Below the pieces are notes generated by a model. It was not told where the DNA came from and did not search any database. It saw nothing but the letters and a program-made list of their open reading frames with translations. A DNA stretch of 64,000 bases from Candida dubliniensis CD36 (lineage: Eukaryota > Ascomycota > Pichiomycetes > Serinales > Debaryomycetaceae). Positions 32,937 to 43,971 of the stretch are shown one piece after another (position 1 is the stretch's first letter; every line of letters starts with the position of its first letter). The translations under genes and the position numbers were made by a program. Location: contig NC_012867.1 of the NCBI RefSeq assembly GCF_000026945.1, positions 1,488,001-1,552,000 on the forward strand, given 5' to 3'.

Positions 32937-35045
32937 CTATTTGGTTTCAATTTCTTCATTACAGAATTTTGGTTCTCCAAATATACTGTAATGAAATATA
33001 TTATACCAAGTGATTGGTTGACATGGTTCATTTTTGTCATTAATATTATTGTCCATTATAGAAGGGATCTGTCTTTTTTTTTTACGATACGTTTTACCAG
33101 TTTGCAAATTAATAATTTGACTAAATGATTTATGACGTGGGAGGTTTAATGTATGCAAATTTTCATCTTGTTCTTGTTCAAATTTTAATGATGAAAGTGG
33201 TATTGTTATTCCTTCATCAGGGATACCATTAGCAGCGAAGGATAATAATGAATAATCTAGTTTTGGTTCGATGACTTGATTTCTCTTATTTATGTATTGT
33301 TTGTCATCATCAACAACGTATATGGAAGATTTTCTAATATTCTCATCCTCAATATCATCACAATCCTCTAAAGAAGAAGCATTAACGTCATCATCATAAG
33401 TTTCATCAACCCCGATATGTTCATATTTGGTATTTGCAGATTTTTTTTTCTCAAATAATCGTGGTTTTAATTTATAAGTTGTAAATTGATGCTTTTTACG
33501 TTTTACTGAATCAGCCAATAAATCAGTTTTATCATCAAGACCATCTAATTTTGATCCAACATGTTTTAAAACAGAGGTTTTTTTATCATCTAATTTCCCC
33601 TTTATTGAATCTTTAGTATCAATTATTTTTGTCTTTTTATTATCGATTTTATCATCGAATTTTTCATCAATTTTTTCAATGGTTTTTTTCGGTTCATGAG
33701 CTAAACCTAATGTTACTCCTTTGGTCTTGTCCTTTTGTAACCTTAATTTATCATGTAATTGTCGGATTGCCTGAGATTGAATTTCTTCTTCTTGAGGGAA
33801 TTCTTCCATTTTAGAATTTGTTGCAGGGTTTTGTTGTATTGAATTCATATCTATGGTATAGTCATATCCAATCCCATTCGGCTTATCATTTGGATCGGCT
33901 TCTTTTTTGGAATCAAGTTTTTTTTTGAATACCGGTAAAATATGAATCAATTGGTTCTGTATTTTTAAACAATAACTAGATTGTTGATCTTGTGAATTCA
34001 CATTACAATAAACGGCGTGAATCAATGAATCATAATCAACTTGTTTCAACCAAATATTAGCGAATTTATCGAAAAATGATGATATACTTGTGGAACTCAA
34101 ATAATTTTTAATAGAAATGATAGGGCTACCACCACCACCACCACTAACCTCCATGTTTCCTTCTTGGTTAAGGCTTGATCCATACTTGTCTTCATAAGCA
34201 AAGCTAGACACTTTGCCCGTTGATGATGATGATGATGTGGTTTCATTAAACATAAAAACAATCGTTGGTTTCATTTCAGTCAATTGTGACCTGAATATCG
34301 GTAAATATTCACCAGGTACATTCAACAAACTCTTATGATATATCGATGATGTTAAATTTTTAACTTCTTGCAATGGATTATCATGATCATTATGAAAATT
34401 CTTAACATGCAGAGGAATAACCATATAATAGTCCACTAATGTTAATAAATTGGGCATATCAAATGGAATACTTTTACTTAAGAAATTATTCACAGTATTG
34501 GCTTTCTCATATTTTTTAAATATGATTGGATTTTTCAAAAATGTTGACGATGATGATGTCATGGTTGGTGTAGAAGTAGTAGTACCTAATGTATTGAAAA
34601 TAAAAAACGTTTTAAATGATTCAGGTATTAATAATTGATCAAACGCAGTTAGATTTAACCAACGACTCTTGGATAATAAGTCTGCCAGAGTTTTTCCATT
34701 TCCTTCAACCAATTCATGCCAGTTGGAGAAAAGATTAGCAAGTCCTAAAGTTTGAAACATGGTTGGATTAATTAATTCTCGAGGAATAAACATTAATGAA
34801 ATATTATTATTCTCTGTTTGTGGATCAACAATGTTTTGTTTATCAACATCATCAATTGTTGGCAAACTGGAAATGGATACATTATAATAAGGAGTATCTT
34901 GAGGCATTAATGATTGCAATGATGTTAGTAATTTCAGTTTTGTTTCTTTAAGTGAAAATAATGTAGGTTTAACAATGTTTGGCCATTCAGGTGGAAGAAC
35001 TAAGGCATTGATCATAACAGCAATTGTAAAGTAATTTAATCTCAT
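32937..35045 (-). CDS. Uncharacterised secreted protein with Kex2-like sites and a two-cysteine C-terminal segment
   Basis: The family of this 702-residue protein is not recognised. It begins with a short hydrophobic signal-like segment (MRLNYFTIAVMINALVL), followed by a mixed domain (about 20-390) with several N-x-S/T sequons. A charged Lys/Asp-rich region follows (about 400-560) with repeated KIDEKFDDKID-like and DKKT phrases. Basic pairs suitable for Kex2 occur, notably RKKKR at about 654-658. Cleavage there would release a 44-residue C-terminal piece with only two cysteines (675 and 695) around an aromatic-rich core. Composition is normal for the region, and the ORF is long and unbroken. 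It is probably a clade-restricted cell-surface or secreted protein. The 265 bases between its start and the next gene contain a TA repeat (35132-35149) and an A run (35238-35256). Confidence 0.7.
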   Translation of the reverse strand: MRLNYFTIAVMINALVLPPEWPNIVKPTLFSLKETKLKLLTSLQSLMPQDTPYYNVSISSLPTIDDVDKQNIVDPQTENNNISLMFIPRELINPTMFQTLGLANLFSNWHELVEGNGKTLADLLSKSRWLNLTAFDQLLIPESFKTFFIFNTLGTTTSTPTMTSSSSTFLKNPIIFKKYEKANTVNNFLSKSIPFDMPNLLTLVDYYMVIPLHVKNFHNDHDNPLQEVKNLTSSIYHKSLLNVPGEYLPIFRSQLTEMKPTIVFMFNETTSSSSSTGKVSSFAYEDKYGSSLNQEGNMEVSGGGGGSPIISIKNYLSSTSISSFFDKFANIWLKQVDYDSLIHAVYCNVNSQDQQSSYCLKIQNQLIHILPVFKKKLDSKKEADPNDKPNGIGYDYTIDMNSIQQNPATNSKMEEFPQEEEIQSQAIRQLHDKLRLQKDKTKGVTLGLAHEPKKTIEKIDEKFDDKIDNKKTKIIDTKDSIKGKLDDKKTSVLKHVGSKLDGLDDKTDLLADSVKRKKHQFTTYKLKPRLFEKKKSANTKYEHIGVDETYDDDVNASSLEDCDDIEDENIRKSSIYVVDDDKQYINKRNQVIEPKLDYSLLSFAANGIPDEGITIPLSSLKFEQEQDENLHTLNLPRHKSFSQIINLQTGKTYRKKKRQIPSIMDNNINDKNEPCQPITWYNIFHYSIFGEPKFCNEEIETK

Positions 35046-35310
35046 TGTTTAATAATTTGATATCTTCATTCCAAATTTTAAAAAATTTAATCCAAAGAAA
35101 TAAGAAAAAAGAATATATGAACAACATCTTATATATATATATATATATAATTAGCATATTGATGTAGCTGTGTTTTGGTACTTTAAGTTTTTGAATTTTT
35201 TGATATTCCCAACATTCTTTTTTAAAATGAATGCTGCAAAAAAAAAAAAAAAAAAATGCAAAGAAAATTCAAGTTTGTTAGTAAAATATACGTACTTATT
35301 AAACCTAATA

Positions 35311-36492
35311 CTATTTAGTTTTATTTACGTCACTATAATCAAAATTTAACTCTTCGAGTAAATCCAATCTAGAGATATATAGTGTAGTGACAAACATTGT
35401 CATATTTGTAACCCATAGAAACGTGGAAATAATAATGATAGCACCAACTCCACGTCTCATTTGCCATATTTCATGAGTGCCATACGTGTTATGGGGGAAT
35501 ATGTGACTGATTACAAATATAAATGAAACGAATTTACAAATAGTGCTTGCCAAACAATAAAATATCCCATTTCGTATTTCGTAATTGATCACTTGTAAAG
35601 CAAATAAAAGGGAAACAACTAATGATATTATTCCATCAGCCAAAAAATATCGATAAAATCCAACGGCAATGTCGTTATCTTGTTGTAATAATATTGAACT
35701 TAACACAATTTCAACAACACTACAACAAACTTCAAACACATAAATAACAAAATTGGCACTGATTGTGAAATACTCTCCTTCATAGTTTTGTCCAAATCTA
35801 TCGGCTTTGAATTGAATCACAGGACGATTCATAACTTGTTTGATCAATTGCTTTTCTAATCGCTTTTGTGGCGACGTTATACTTGAAGTATCTTTGTATG
35901 GTAATGGCGGTAACTGTTGTTGAGGATATAATTGACTGGTTGGTTGTGGCATGGGAGGTAAGTTATTATCATTATTAATATCTTGAGGATATGGCATCAG
36001 TCGTGGAACAAGATCTTTTGGTGGAGGAATAGGCGGTGGTGGTGATGGTGGAGCTGGAATGCTTGCTGAGATATTGCCACCATTATCTTGAGGAACTTGT
36101 ACGCCAATTGAATATCGAACTCTTTTCTTTTCTCTTTTTGGGATATTTATAGTTGGTTCTTCTTTTACTTGTAATGGTGGTGATGGATATTGAGTTGATC
36201 TATCTTCCTGTTGCCTTAGTGGACTATATTTGGGTCGTTCATCTATTTTGGAAGAGTATAAGGGGATTATAGTGTCCAAAGTTAATTTGCTGGAGGAAAC
36301 ATTATCATTGATTGTGCTTGGTGGAGTGGGGTTTCTTGACCTTATTTTTTGATCCGGTTGATAATCAAACCGTGAGAGATCACTCACAACTCGTATGTCA
36401 TCTCCTCCATAGGGTCTAAATGGTGGAACAGTCATTGATTGGTACATAGGAGGAAAAGCAATTATTAAAGAAAGAACCCAAAAACAAAACAA
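35311..36492 (-). CDS. Four-TM membrane protein with proline-rich N-terminal region
   Basis: This protein of up to 393 residues is of unknown function. The C-terminal 160 residues hold four hydrophobic segments with short loops, a topology like MARVEL/tetraspan proteins of the fungal plasma membrane, though no signature was decisive. The N-terminal 230 residues are hydrophilic and Pro/Gln-rich with several PPxPPP stretches and a basic PKREKKR patch, suggesting a cytosolic SH3- or actin-binding region. The first 15 residues are hydrophobic and may not be translated. In-frame Met codons at residues 16 and 20 (about 36447 and 36435) are equally good starts and would leave a fully cytosolic N-terminus. 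Confidence 0.65.
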   Translation of the reverse strand: MFCFWVLSLIIAFPPMYQSMTVPPFRPYGGDDIRVVSDLSRFDYQPDQKIRSRNPTPPSTINDNVSSSKLTLDTIIPLYSSKIDERPKYSPLRQQEDRSTQYPSPPLQVKEEPTINIPKREKKRVRYSIGVQVPQDNGGNISASIPAPPSPPPPIPPPKDLVPRLMPYPQDINNDNNLPPMPQPTSQLYPQQQLPPLPYKDTSSITSPQKRLEKQLIKQVMNRPVIQFKADRFGQNYEGEYFTISANFVIYVFEVCCSVVEIVLSSILLQQDNDIAVGFYRYFLADGIISLVVSLLFALQVINYEIRNGIFYCLASTICKFVSFIFVISHIFPHNTYGTHEIWQMRRGVGAIIIISTFLWVTNMTMFVTTLYISRLDLLEELNFDYSDVNKTK

Positions 36493-37216
36493 TTAAAAAG
36501 CAAAAGAAGATGAATCAACTAGATAGCCGTTTCAGTTTTTTAAAGACTAATTTAGCAAAAATTAAAAATAACCAGCCCAAATTTACTGGAAAGTTGATAA
36601 TGAACTTAATGATTTGTATTTTAACTAAGAGCTATCAATGTACTATGTTCTGTCACACAAATAATTATGTTTATTATTTATCCTAATTTAGCAATTTGGT
36701 TAGCCGTTATTATATACAGGCTGCATTGTTTTTTTTTTGTCACATAGTCACGACAATAAAGAGTGAGTGAGTGAGAATGTCAATGCCAGACAGATTTATA
36801 GTACTGGTAATCAGTCAGTTAGAAAATAATAGTATTGTATTCCTTTCAGGAGACCAATCAAACTAATAACCAATAGGGATTATAGAATACATTTTTTTTG
36901 TATCAAGTTTGGTTTGAATAATGGTTTGTTCAGAGATTAATTGATGCAAAATTATTATATTGCGCACAATTTAGTAGAGAACAATCTGAGGTTTTGAAAA
37001 TTTACGACAATATTTGATTTGGGGCACGCAAGATAAAGGAAATAGAATCAATCAAACACAACTCAAGCCGCTAATAAATATTTCTACATCTCATTCACCT
37101 ATAATTCAAGGTAAAATAAATGTACACCGACTGTAGAGTTTAAAATAGAGTAATAGTGGAAAAATACATGTTGCAAAAAAAAAAAAAAAATAGTATCAAT
37201 TACTAATAACACAAAA
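36493..37216. other. 724-bp spacer
   Basis: This spacer holds the promoter of the four-TM gene and the 3' region of ALK8, both on the minus strand. It contains a short GAGT repeat (about 36760-36776) and an A run (37176-37190). No ORF or RNA gene is seen. Confidence 0.55.
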
Positions 37217-38764
37217 TTAAGCAATTTTAATTGGAACACCATCGAACATACACATAGTTAAATGTGTCAACTTTGGCGGTGGATATTCTATATTTTCGGT
37301 CAACTGCAAATTTTCATAAGATTGAGCCAACCTGACCAAAACATAAGATGCTTCGGTTAAGGCAAACTGTTGCCCCAAACATATTCTTGGACCACCGTTG
37401 AACGGTAAAAATGCCCATCCCAATTTCCTAGTTTCTGGCTCAAACCATCTTTCTGGACGGAAAACATCAGCATCTTTACCATAAAACTTAGTATCACGTT
37501 GCGTAGAATAAATACTATACAGAACACCTTGCCCTTGTTTGATCAAGATTGGAGACATGCCATCTGGGCCACCACCTCTTGGCAAAGTTGTATTCTTGTT
37601 AGCAAATCGTCCATTACGTGGTACTGATGGATATAACCTCAAGGTTTCATTAATTACCGCTTTGAGATATTCACATTGCTTTAATGTCTCAAATGCAATC
37701 TCAGTTACCTCATCGGCATATTTCTCAATTACTTCTTCTCTTAACTTTTGCCAAATCTGAGGATTTCTAGCTAATTCAAACATAGCAAATGAAAGTAATC
37801 CTGCAGTGGTGTCTCTACCGGCTAACAAAATATTCAAGGCTTGGTCACGTAACACTTGAGGATCACGAGTTTGCTTCACCAATTCATACAAAAACACATA
37901 TCCACTGTTCTTCTCCAATTCTTCCGGGGTTGCATTAAGAGCTTTATTGACATAATAATCACTAAACTTATGAACAATAGCATTACAATTTTGGAAATCC
38001 TTTGGATTAACCAACCAGTATAAATCTTTCAATATCGCCCTGGTAGCTAAATAAATTTGTGCTTTATTAAACGCTTCAGGAAAGTCCTTACGACCATCGA
38101 AATCAAACTCATCTTGATTATATCCAATAGATTCATCTTTTAATGATGACACTGATTCACCAAACAAAAATTCGGTGGCAGAATCAACCGTGAACCGGAA
38201 AAACAACTCTTGAATATCAAAACCCTTACCCTTGTTCTTAGTTATATGCTTCTTTAATAATTGGAAATGCGGTTCTAATGCTTTAACATGAGCAATTTGT
38301 TCACGAGCAAATTGTGGTCTTAACATTGCTCTACTATGTTTCCATCCTTCACCATCCAATGTAAAAATACCTTTTCCCAACAAAGGATAAAAAAAATCGC
38401 TTCTTCTACCTAACGAAAAATCATTAAATTGGGTTGCTAATAATGCTTTAATATTCTCAGGATCTTTGGTGACAATCACTGGTATTCCAAAATTATATTC
38501 CTTGAAAGTATCATTCACGTGTGTTTTAGATAAGTCATTGAATCTTGAATGTACTAAATCAACTTGTCGACCAACCTTTTTAGCTTTGAGCATTTCAAAG
38601 CCATTTTTAAATCCAAATAAGCCATCCGATCTAAAACTTCCAGGCAATTTTGCTCCAAATTTATTATTCAAATACTGAGTATAAAAATACTTTGAACCAA
38701 AGTACAAAACTCCACAAATAAATAAATAGATGTACCAGGATTCAAAAGAAATTTCTTCTAACAT
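37217..38764 (-). CDS. ALK8: CYP52-family cytochrome P450 (n-alkane/fatty acid hydroxylase)
   Basis: The 515-residue microsomal P450 has an N-terminal membrane anchor (about 10-30), I-helix AGRDTTAG, ExxR helix ETLRLYP and the heme-binding loop [12 protein letters not shown] (Cys near 462). The length and the [12 protein letters not shown] segment are typical of the CYP52 (Alk) family of alkane-assimilating yeasts, which hydroxylate terminal carbons of alkanes and fatty acids with an NADPH-P450 reductase. In C. albicans ALK8 lies a few genes from GLK1, as here; this synteny is why I name ALK8 and not another ALK paralogue. A fatty-alcohol oxidase for the next step of omega-oxidation lies 25 kb away. 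Expression would be expected on lipid substrates, but no site was identified. Confidence 0.85.
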   Translation of the reverse strand: MLEEISFESWYIYLFICGVLYFGSKYFYTQYLNNKFGAKLPGSFRSDGLFGFKNGFEMLKAKKVGRQVDLVHSRFNDLSKTHVNDTFKEYNFGIPVIVTKDPENIKALLATQFNDFSLGRRSDFFYPLLGKGIFTLDGEGWKHSRAMLRPQFAREQIAHVKALEPHFQLLKKHITKNKGKGFDIQELFFRFTVDSATEFLFGESVSSLKDESIGYNQDEFDFDGRKDFPEAFNKAQIYLATRAILKDLYWLVNPKDFQNCNAIVHKFSDYYVNKALNATPEELEKNSGYVFLYELVKQTRDPQVLRDQALNILLAGRDTTAGLLSFAMFELARNPQIWQKLREEVIEKYADEVTEIAFETLKQCEYLKAVINETLRLYPSVPRNGRFANKNTTLPRGGGPDGMSPILIKQGQGVLYSIYSTQRDTKFYGKDADVFRPERWFEPETRKLGWAFLPFNGGPRICLGQQFALTEASYVLVRLAQSYENLQLTENIEYPPPKLTHLTMCMFDGVPIKIA

Positions 38765-39559
38765 TGTTATTGTTGTTTCTATTTTCCAATTTGATAGACA
38801 TAAATTATTATAGACAAAGAGATCATCTTTTATATGTAATTTTTTTTTTTTTTTTTTTGATACACTCTTGCTTTTTCTGTCACTGTGTGTATTACAAACT
38901 TGAAGAAAATATTAAAATTACAGAGGTGGAGTAAAAGGGGGGTTGATACTTAGTATCACAGTTTGCAGGTAGATTGATTGGTTAACTCCGTGTGTAAAAG
39001 GAGTATTATGCTTGACCAAGATTAACAAAGCTTGTTTCCTTAACTATGAGAGTTATTTTCTTTAAATCCGATTAACCTGATATAATTCTGGTGTAATTGC
39101 ACCAAATTTTAGCTGAATTTGTGCAAGATGTATGAAGGAGTAAGCTGGGTTATCGTTTGTTCCAATCAATCTTTCAGAATTAATAATATGTAAATCCTTC
39201 TTCTACCGTCTAATTGTTGAGAATTATGTCTTTGACGTAATACTATGTAATTAAACTAATGTAGAATTACTTAATTCTTTTTCTTTTTTTATTCTGTGGA
39301 AGGGGCGAGAGAGAGCGGGGATGGTGGAGACAAGATTCTTTAAAACAATAACTGATTATGTTGCAATACATTAACAATATCATCGGTAGTGCAGAGATGA
39401 GAGCTTCTTTCTAAAAAGCATATATGGATAGATGAATAAATACAATAATTGTACTTGAAACTATATACTTGGTAGACAAACCTTATAGTTTGTTTCAAAC
39501 CCTAAACAATAAGTGAATACAATACTAGCTTATGCTGGCCACATAGAAACCACGTGCTA
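38765..39559. other. ALK8 promoter region
   Basis: Spacer with a T run (38840-38859) 75-95 bases upstream of the ALK8 ATG, a G-tract with AAAGGGG (38935-38942) and a GA-rich G-tract near 39302-39322. No ORF is seen. Confidence 0.5.
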
Positions 39560-40291
39560 TTAGCTCTGTGTGTGCAATGGCGGAACCACATTATTGTCAT
39601 ACCCGTCGACATTCTTCTCTTCCTCGGCACTATGATATGATGAAATTGAATGATTCTCATCGTGTTTTGGGTTGGTATTTTGTGAAGACTTTGGTAAACT
39701 CTCTTCTGGAATGTTAGTGACCAGTTGAGGATGTTGTGCAGGAGTACTGGTATTCTCAGGAGCAGGAGGATAATTAACATTGATGACATTGACAGGTTGG
39801 TTCTGCTGAGCTGGTTGTGGTGGTTGTGGTGGCGGTGGTTGATGACGGTTTCTTGAAAATCCACGCCAACACATAAATATCATTGGAATATGCCACATAT
39901 TTCTAAACCCACCCAAGCCCCATCTATTTCTTCTCGGTTGTTGGTTGATGTTGACAGTTTTGTTGACAGTCTTTTTCTTATATTGATTAGATGATGTGGT
40001 TGGCTTGTAATTCTGACTCTTTCCTCTATCTGATTGTCCATATTGGTTTGAGCGTGGAGTTTGAGAATATTTTTGTTTGTATGTTGGAATCCCTTGCTGT
40101 TGTTGCTGCTGCTGCTGCTGTGGTTTTGGGTAGGTCTGTTTGCTGTATCCACCACTACTTGACTGGCCTATCCCATACGACAAGGATGAGCCATACCCGT
40201 ATCCACTCCGGTATCCACCATAACCTCTTGATCTTCCGTACATTTTTTTGAACTTTTCCCAATTGTTTAAAGAAGGGTGAAAGGCGAACAA
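39560..40291 (-). CDS. Gly/Tyr/Gln-rich small protein, possibly membrane-associated
   Basis: This protein of up to 243 residues has no family I recognise. It has a Gly/Tyr/Ser-rich segment (RSRGYGGYRSGYGYG, about 20-50), polyGln (about 58-66), a basic Asn/Gln/Lys region, then a short hydrophobic patch (NMWHIPMIFMCW, about 130-141) flanked by Arg and Trp. A Pro/Gln-rich linker and an acidic/Ser tail follow. The low-complexity half is prion-like in composition. The hydrophobic patch is short for a TM helix. A second Met at residue 17 (about 40243), just before the Gly/Tyr region, is an alternative start. The gene is divergent from GLK1, with which it shares a 780-base promoter region. Confidence 0.6.
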   Translation of the reverse strand: MFAFHPSLNNWEKFKKMYGRSRGYGGYRSGYGYGSSLSYGIGQSSSGGYSKQTYPKPQQQQQQQQQGIPTYKQKYSQTPRSNQYGQSDRGKSQNYKPTTSSNQYKKKTVNKTVNINQQPRRNRWGLGGFRNMWHIPMIFMCWRGFSRNRHQPPPPQPPQPAQQNQPVNVINVNYPPAPENTSTPAQHPQLVTNIPEESLPKSSQNTNPKHDENHSISSYHSAEEEKNVDGYDNNVVPPLHTQS

Positions 40292-41069
40292 AGATTGATT
40301 TAATCATGTCACTATTTATGCTAAATAAAAATGTGACAAAAAAAAAAAAAGAAAAGAAAAAGCACAAGACATCCAGTTGCATCAACTAGAATTAACATGC
40401 AGAGTCTTTAGAATTCACTGTTTATTAACAACTCTGGAAGAGGTTGGTTGAATAGATGAGAGCATTCGGTCACGTGCAGCTTTGTACTAGTTACAAGAAA
40501 TGGGTGCGAAAACAACACCAACAGTATTCTATGGAATGAGAACTGCGTTACCGGAAAAACCAATAATGGCCGCTCGTCTACTCAATGCATAAGTTTAGCT
40601 TATTATGCTTAAATATATGCAGTTTCAATTTTCCATCTGGAAACGTCGGAAACCATCAAACAAATCTGAGATGATTTTGCTTGTCAATCACTAATTCAAC
40701 GATTTGGTGGACAACAAATTTTGTGTTATTTTCTTGCGGGGCTTTTTCTTCTGTCCCGATTTCGAACAATTGATTTTTTTGGGGGAGGAAAAAATGGGGT
40801 GAAATGGGGCGCGAGTAATTTTAGTGTACAAATAACTTTTCTGGAGGGGGGGGAACGAGGCAGCAATCTTCCAGATTTTCCGAGATTTTTTCCCCGTTAT
40901 TCTCCTACCAATTGTCGTCGTCGTCATCGTCTCGTGGTGTGAGTCGGAACCCCTTGCTTTTTATATATTTCGTGTCCATTATCTTTCTTTTTTTTTTTAG
41001 ATCGTTTTTCCAAAACTTCTTTCATTGTTGTTCATTTAAGTTAAACTTTAAACTCTATATTTCTCCATC
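40292..41069. other. Divergent promoter region of GLK1 and the Gly/Tyr-rich gene
   Basis: Contains CACGTG (40471-40476), a CCAAT motif (near 40560), an eight-G run (about 40844-40853) and GTCGTCGTC (about 40914-40926). A pyrimidine-rich stretch precedes the GLK1 ATG. Overlapping ORFs of 73-78 codons on both strands are not protein-like. Confidence 0.5.
40471..40476. promoter_or_regulatory. CACGTG E-box upstream of GLK1
   Basis: The core, in context TCACGTGC, matches sites bound by Tye7 and Cbf1. Tye7 is a known activator of glycolytic genes in C. albicans, and this site lies about 600 bases upstream of GLK1. Function is inferred. Confidence 0.4.
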
Positions 41070-42476
41070 ATGTCACTTTCACCCAAATTAGAAGAAACTG
41101 TCAGCTCAATTGAAAAGGCATTTGATATCAAAGATGATTTTTTAGTCAAAGCAACTGAATACTTCATTGAATCAATGAATGTTGGTTTGGAATCACCAAA
41201 ACCATCAAAAGATGTCATGCCTATGATTCCAACATATGTCACCTCAATTCCCACTGGGAAAGAAGTGGGGTTGTATTTGGCAGCCGATTTAGGTGGAACT
41301 AATTTCAGAGTCTGTTCAATTGACTTGAAAGGTGACCACACATTTACCATGAAGCAAAGCAAGTATCGACTCCCAGTGGATTTGATGAAAGCAGAAAAGT
41401 CCGATGATTTATTTTCCTTTTTGGCAAAGAAAGTCCAATCTTTCTTATTGGAACACCATTCGGAAGCATGTTCTGCGAAAAATGCTGAGCCACTCAAGTT
41501 GGGGTTCACTTTCTCTTTCCCTGTTAACCAAACAGCATTGGACCGTGGTACATTAATCAGATGGACCAAAGGTTTTGACATCCCTGATGCGGTTGACCGT
41601 GACGTGGTTGAGTTGTTGCAAGCAAATTTGACTGTCTTGGAGGTCAATGTCAAAGTTGTCGCTATTGCAAACGACACGGTTGGAACTTTGCTTACTGCTG
41701 CTTACTCCAATGACCCAGAAAAGACAAACAGAAACACAATCATTGGGTGTATTTTTGGTACAGGAACTAATGGTGCCTATTTCGAGTCAAAAATTCCCAA
41801 GTTGGCCAGCTCCAAAGGTATGGTCATCAACACAGAATGGGGATCATTCGACAATGGCTTGAAGATCTTGCCATGTACTGAGTTTGATAAAATTGTCGAT
41901 TCTGAAACTGCTAACCCAGGCTATCACTTGTTTGAAAAAAGAATCAGTGGGATGTTTTTAGGAGAAATTTTGAGAGTTGTCTTGATTAATTTGTTTGAAA
42001 AGGGCTTGATTTTCCAGGAGTTGTACAAGGCAAGAGGCGGGTCCTTGCCACACAGAATTCAAGAGCCATGGTTATTGGATGCTGAAGTGTTGTCTTATCT
42101 CCAGATTGATGACTCCACCGATTTGAGGATGTCGGGTCTTATTCTTCAAAACGTTCTCAGATTGGAAACCAACAAAGAGGAACGTGTGGTTATTCAACGT
42201 TTGACAAGAGCGATTTCCAAGAGAGCAGCACATTTGTCGGCTATTCCAATTGCTGCTATAGCCAAAAAAGTGAAAGACCAATATAAAGACGACGATAGAG
42301 ACTTTGAGGTTGGTTGTGACGGTTCTGTGGTCGAATTCTACCCTGGATTCAGACAGGCTGTGTTAGAGTCGGTTGAAAAAATCAATCCTTTGAAGGGTAC
42401 TAATAAAAAGATCTATTTGAAGATTGCCAAAGATGGGTCAGGTGTCGGTGCAGCATTGTGTGCCAGTACCGCATAA
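41070..42476 (+). CDS. GLK1: Glucokinase (hexokinase family)
   Basis: This 468-residue cytosolic kinase phosphorylates glucose at the entry of glycolysis. It has the hexokinase phosphate-binding motif LAADLGGTNFRV (about 70-81), sugar-binding FTFSFPVNQ, the catalytic Asp in AIANDTVGT (about 200), FGTGTNGAY (about 229-237) and a C-terminal GSGVGAAL adenosine loop. The length and sequence match C. albicans Glk1, which has a close paralogue Glk4. Position near ALK8 favours GLK1, but the paralogue cannot be excluded. Codon choice is more biased than in neighbouring genes, as expected for a well-expressed glycolytic enzyme. It is convergent with the PIN-like gene, with 133 bases between stops. Confidence 0.88.
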   Translation: MSLSPKLEETVSSIEKAFDIKDDFLVKATEYFIESMNVGLESPKPSKDVMPMIPTYVTSIPTGKEVGLYLAADLGGTNFRVCSIDLKGDHTFTMKQSKYRLPVDLMKAEKSDDLFSFLAKKVQSFLLEHHSEACSAKNAEPLKLGFTFSFPVNQTALDRGTLIRWTKGFDIPDAVDRDVVELLQANLTVLEVNVKVVAIANDTVGTLLTAAYSNDPEKTNRNTIIGCIFGTGTNGAYFESKIPKLASSKGMVINTEWGSFDNGLKILPCTEFDKIVDSETANPGYHLFEKRISGMFLGEILRVVLINLFEKGLIFQELYKARGGSLPHRIQEPWLLDAEVLSYLQIDDSTDLRMSGLILQNVLRLETNKEERVVIQRLTRAISKRAAHLSAIPIAAIAKKVKDQYKDDDRDFEVGCDGSVVEFYPGFRQAVLESVEKINPLKGTNKKIYLKIAKDGSGVGAALCASTA

Positions 42477-42609
42477 ATCATTTTCTAGTTTTAAATATTT
42501 CTACAATTGTTGACCAAGTAGTTTTAAACACATAAATATATATATGCGAATAACTATATCCTAATCTTATGTGTATATTGTGATATTCCCTTAGCATAGC
42601 CTACATGCT

Positions 42610-43971
42610 CTATTGCTTTGCCCACTCTAAAACTTTTAAGGAGCAAACAACGATCGATATCGTGGTTGGAACTACCAACACAACGTACCCCCAAAATAGA
42701 ACCCCGCTCATCTCTTTCTGGTAAACGTTGTTGAGCTGGGTGATTTGCGACAACTGTATAGCTGGAGGACTAACTGTCAATATGAACGCAACGATTAAGA
42801 AAATCGGGTCATCCAAAATTGATGCCTTGATGTACTTGACACACATGGCTATTATTGGCAACAACACGACACTGGGCAAGATCATTCTCGATAATAATGA
42901 CCCAAATAATATTCTGTTGTAGTGCTTTGATGGTGGTGGGATGTCGTTCGAGGGATACAAGTTTGACCCCAAGACTATTAAGATTAGTGGGATGGAAACA
43001 CCCCCTAAAGTGGTGACCGCTTTGGTGAATGTGTTGTAAACGATGGAGTTTTGTTCGCTGTCAAAAATCCAATTCTTCAAATATGGGATTGATGCAACTA
43101 TAATGGATACCAACATGGCATAAAGTGGCGGGTTCATAAATGACAAAAACTGTTTAACCCCAGGGAGCTGGCAAATAAATGCTGTAAATGGTTTGCTATT
43201 GTTGTCTTCGTCTTCTGACAACGAAATTTCCCTTGTTGTTTCTGTCTGTTGTTCTAGCTCTTCGTCTTCGTCTTGTTGATTCGAATCCATGTACAAAAAC
43301 TGCTCATCCTCACCTTCAATCAAACGACAATTTTCGTGCAAGACAATCTTGCCATGTTTAGTGTAATATGTGTTCAACTCTAACTGCGAACGCTTTCTTA
43401 ACAATGTGTTGAACCCCCAGGACCAACGCAATACCTGTCCCAATTGCTGGAAAATTAACAAGTACAATATCCCTCTACCAGCGACTTTATCGGTGTTGTC
43501 GTCTTCCACGTCGTCCCACAACAAGTCAGGAAGGGTGTAGCTCAATGTTAAAACTAAACTCACCGGTAACGAGTTTGAATTACCAAAGACTGCCATAGCA
43601 GTGACAAAATCTGTCTCAGGAATGTTCAAGCTCAAAGCCCTGCTAACTATTCGGGAGCTCCAATAAGACACTCCTGTGGATACAGCGTAAAAAATCGGTA
43701 TGATAATGATTTCGATTAACTTACTAAACGACAAGTTGGGTGCAAGCTTGGTAAATATTAAACACGGGGTGAACAAATCAACATTCAAAGATGATAAAGT
43801 TTTCTGGCCCTGAGTGGTCAATAGACCGGTTTTGGCAGCAACAAACCCAGCACAGCATATTATAACAACCTCTAGTACTGCTTCAAAAGTCAAAAATGAT
43901 ATGTCAAAATAAGAAAGTGACGACGGATTGGTAGAAACTAAAGCTGATAGACTATATCCCATTTCAGACAC
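42610..43971 (-). CDS. PIN-like (auxin efflux carrier family) membrane transporter
   Basis: This 453-residue protein of the membrane transport family Mem_trans has about five TM segments at each end and an acidic, Gln/Glu/Asp-rich central cytosolic loop (about 205-260). The motif FGNSNSLPVSLV (about 129-140) is the conserved core seen in fungal PIN-like proteins such as Saccharomyces Ecm3 and YLR152C/YNL095C. Fungal members probably sit in the ER or vacuole membrane; their substrates are unknown. The start at 43969-43971 gives a short lumenal N-terminus before the first helix. Confidence 0.85.
   Translation of the reverse strand: MSEMGYSLSALVSTNPSSLSYFDISFLTFEAVLEVVIICCAGFVAAKTGLLTTQGQKTLSSLNVDLFTPCLIFTKLAPNLSFSKLIEIIIIPIFYAVSTGVSYWSSRIVSRALSLNIPETDFVTAMAVFGNSNSLPVSLVLTLSYTLPDLLWDDVEDDNTDKVAGRGILYLLIFQQLGQVLRWSWGFNTLLRKRSQLELNTYYTKHGKIVLHENCRLIEGEDEQFLYMDSNQQDEDEELEQQTETTREISLSEDEDNNSKPFTAFICQLPGVKQFLSFMNPPLYAMLVSIIVASIPYLKNWIFDSEQNSIVYNTFTKAVTTLGGVSIPLILIVLGSNLYPSNDIPPPSKHYNRILFGSLLSRMILPSVVLLPIIAMCVKYIKASILDDPIFLIVAFILTVSPPAIQLSQITQLNNVYQKEMSGVLFWGYVVLVVPTTISIVVCSLKVLEWAKQ

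Noticed and set aside
40691..40942. Overlapping 73-78-codon ORFs in the GLK1 promoter
   Set aside because: Both strands are open over the same G/C-rich stretch. Neither product resembles a protein family.
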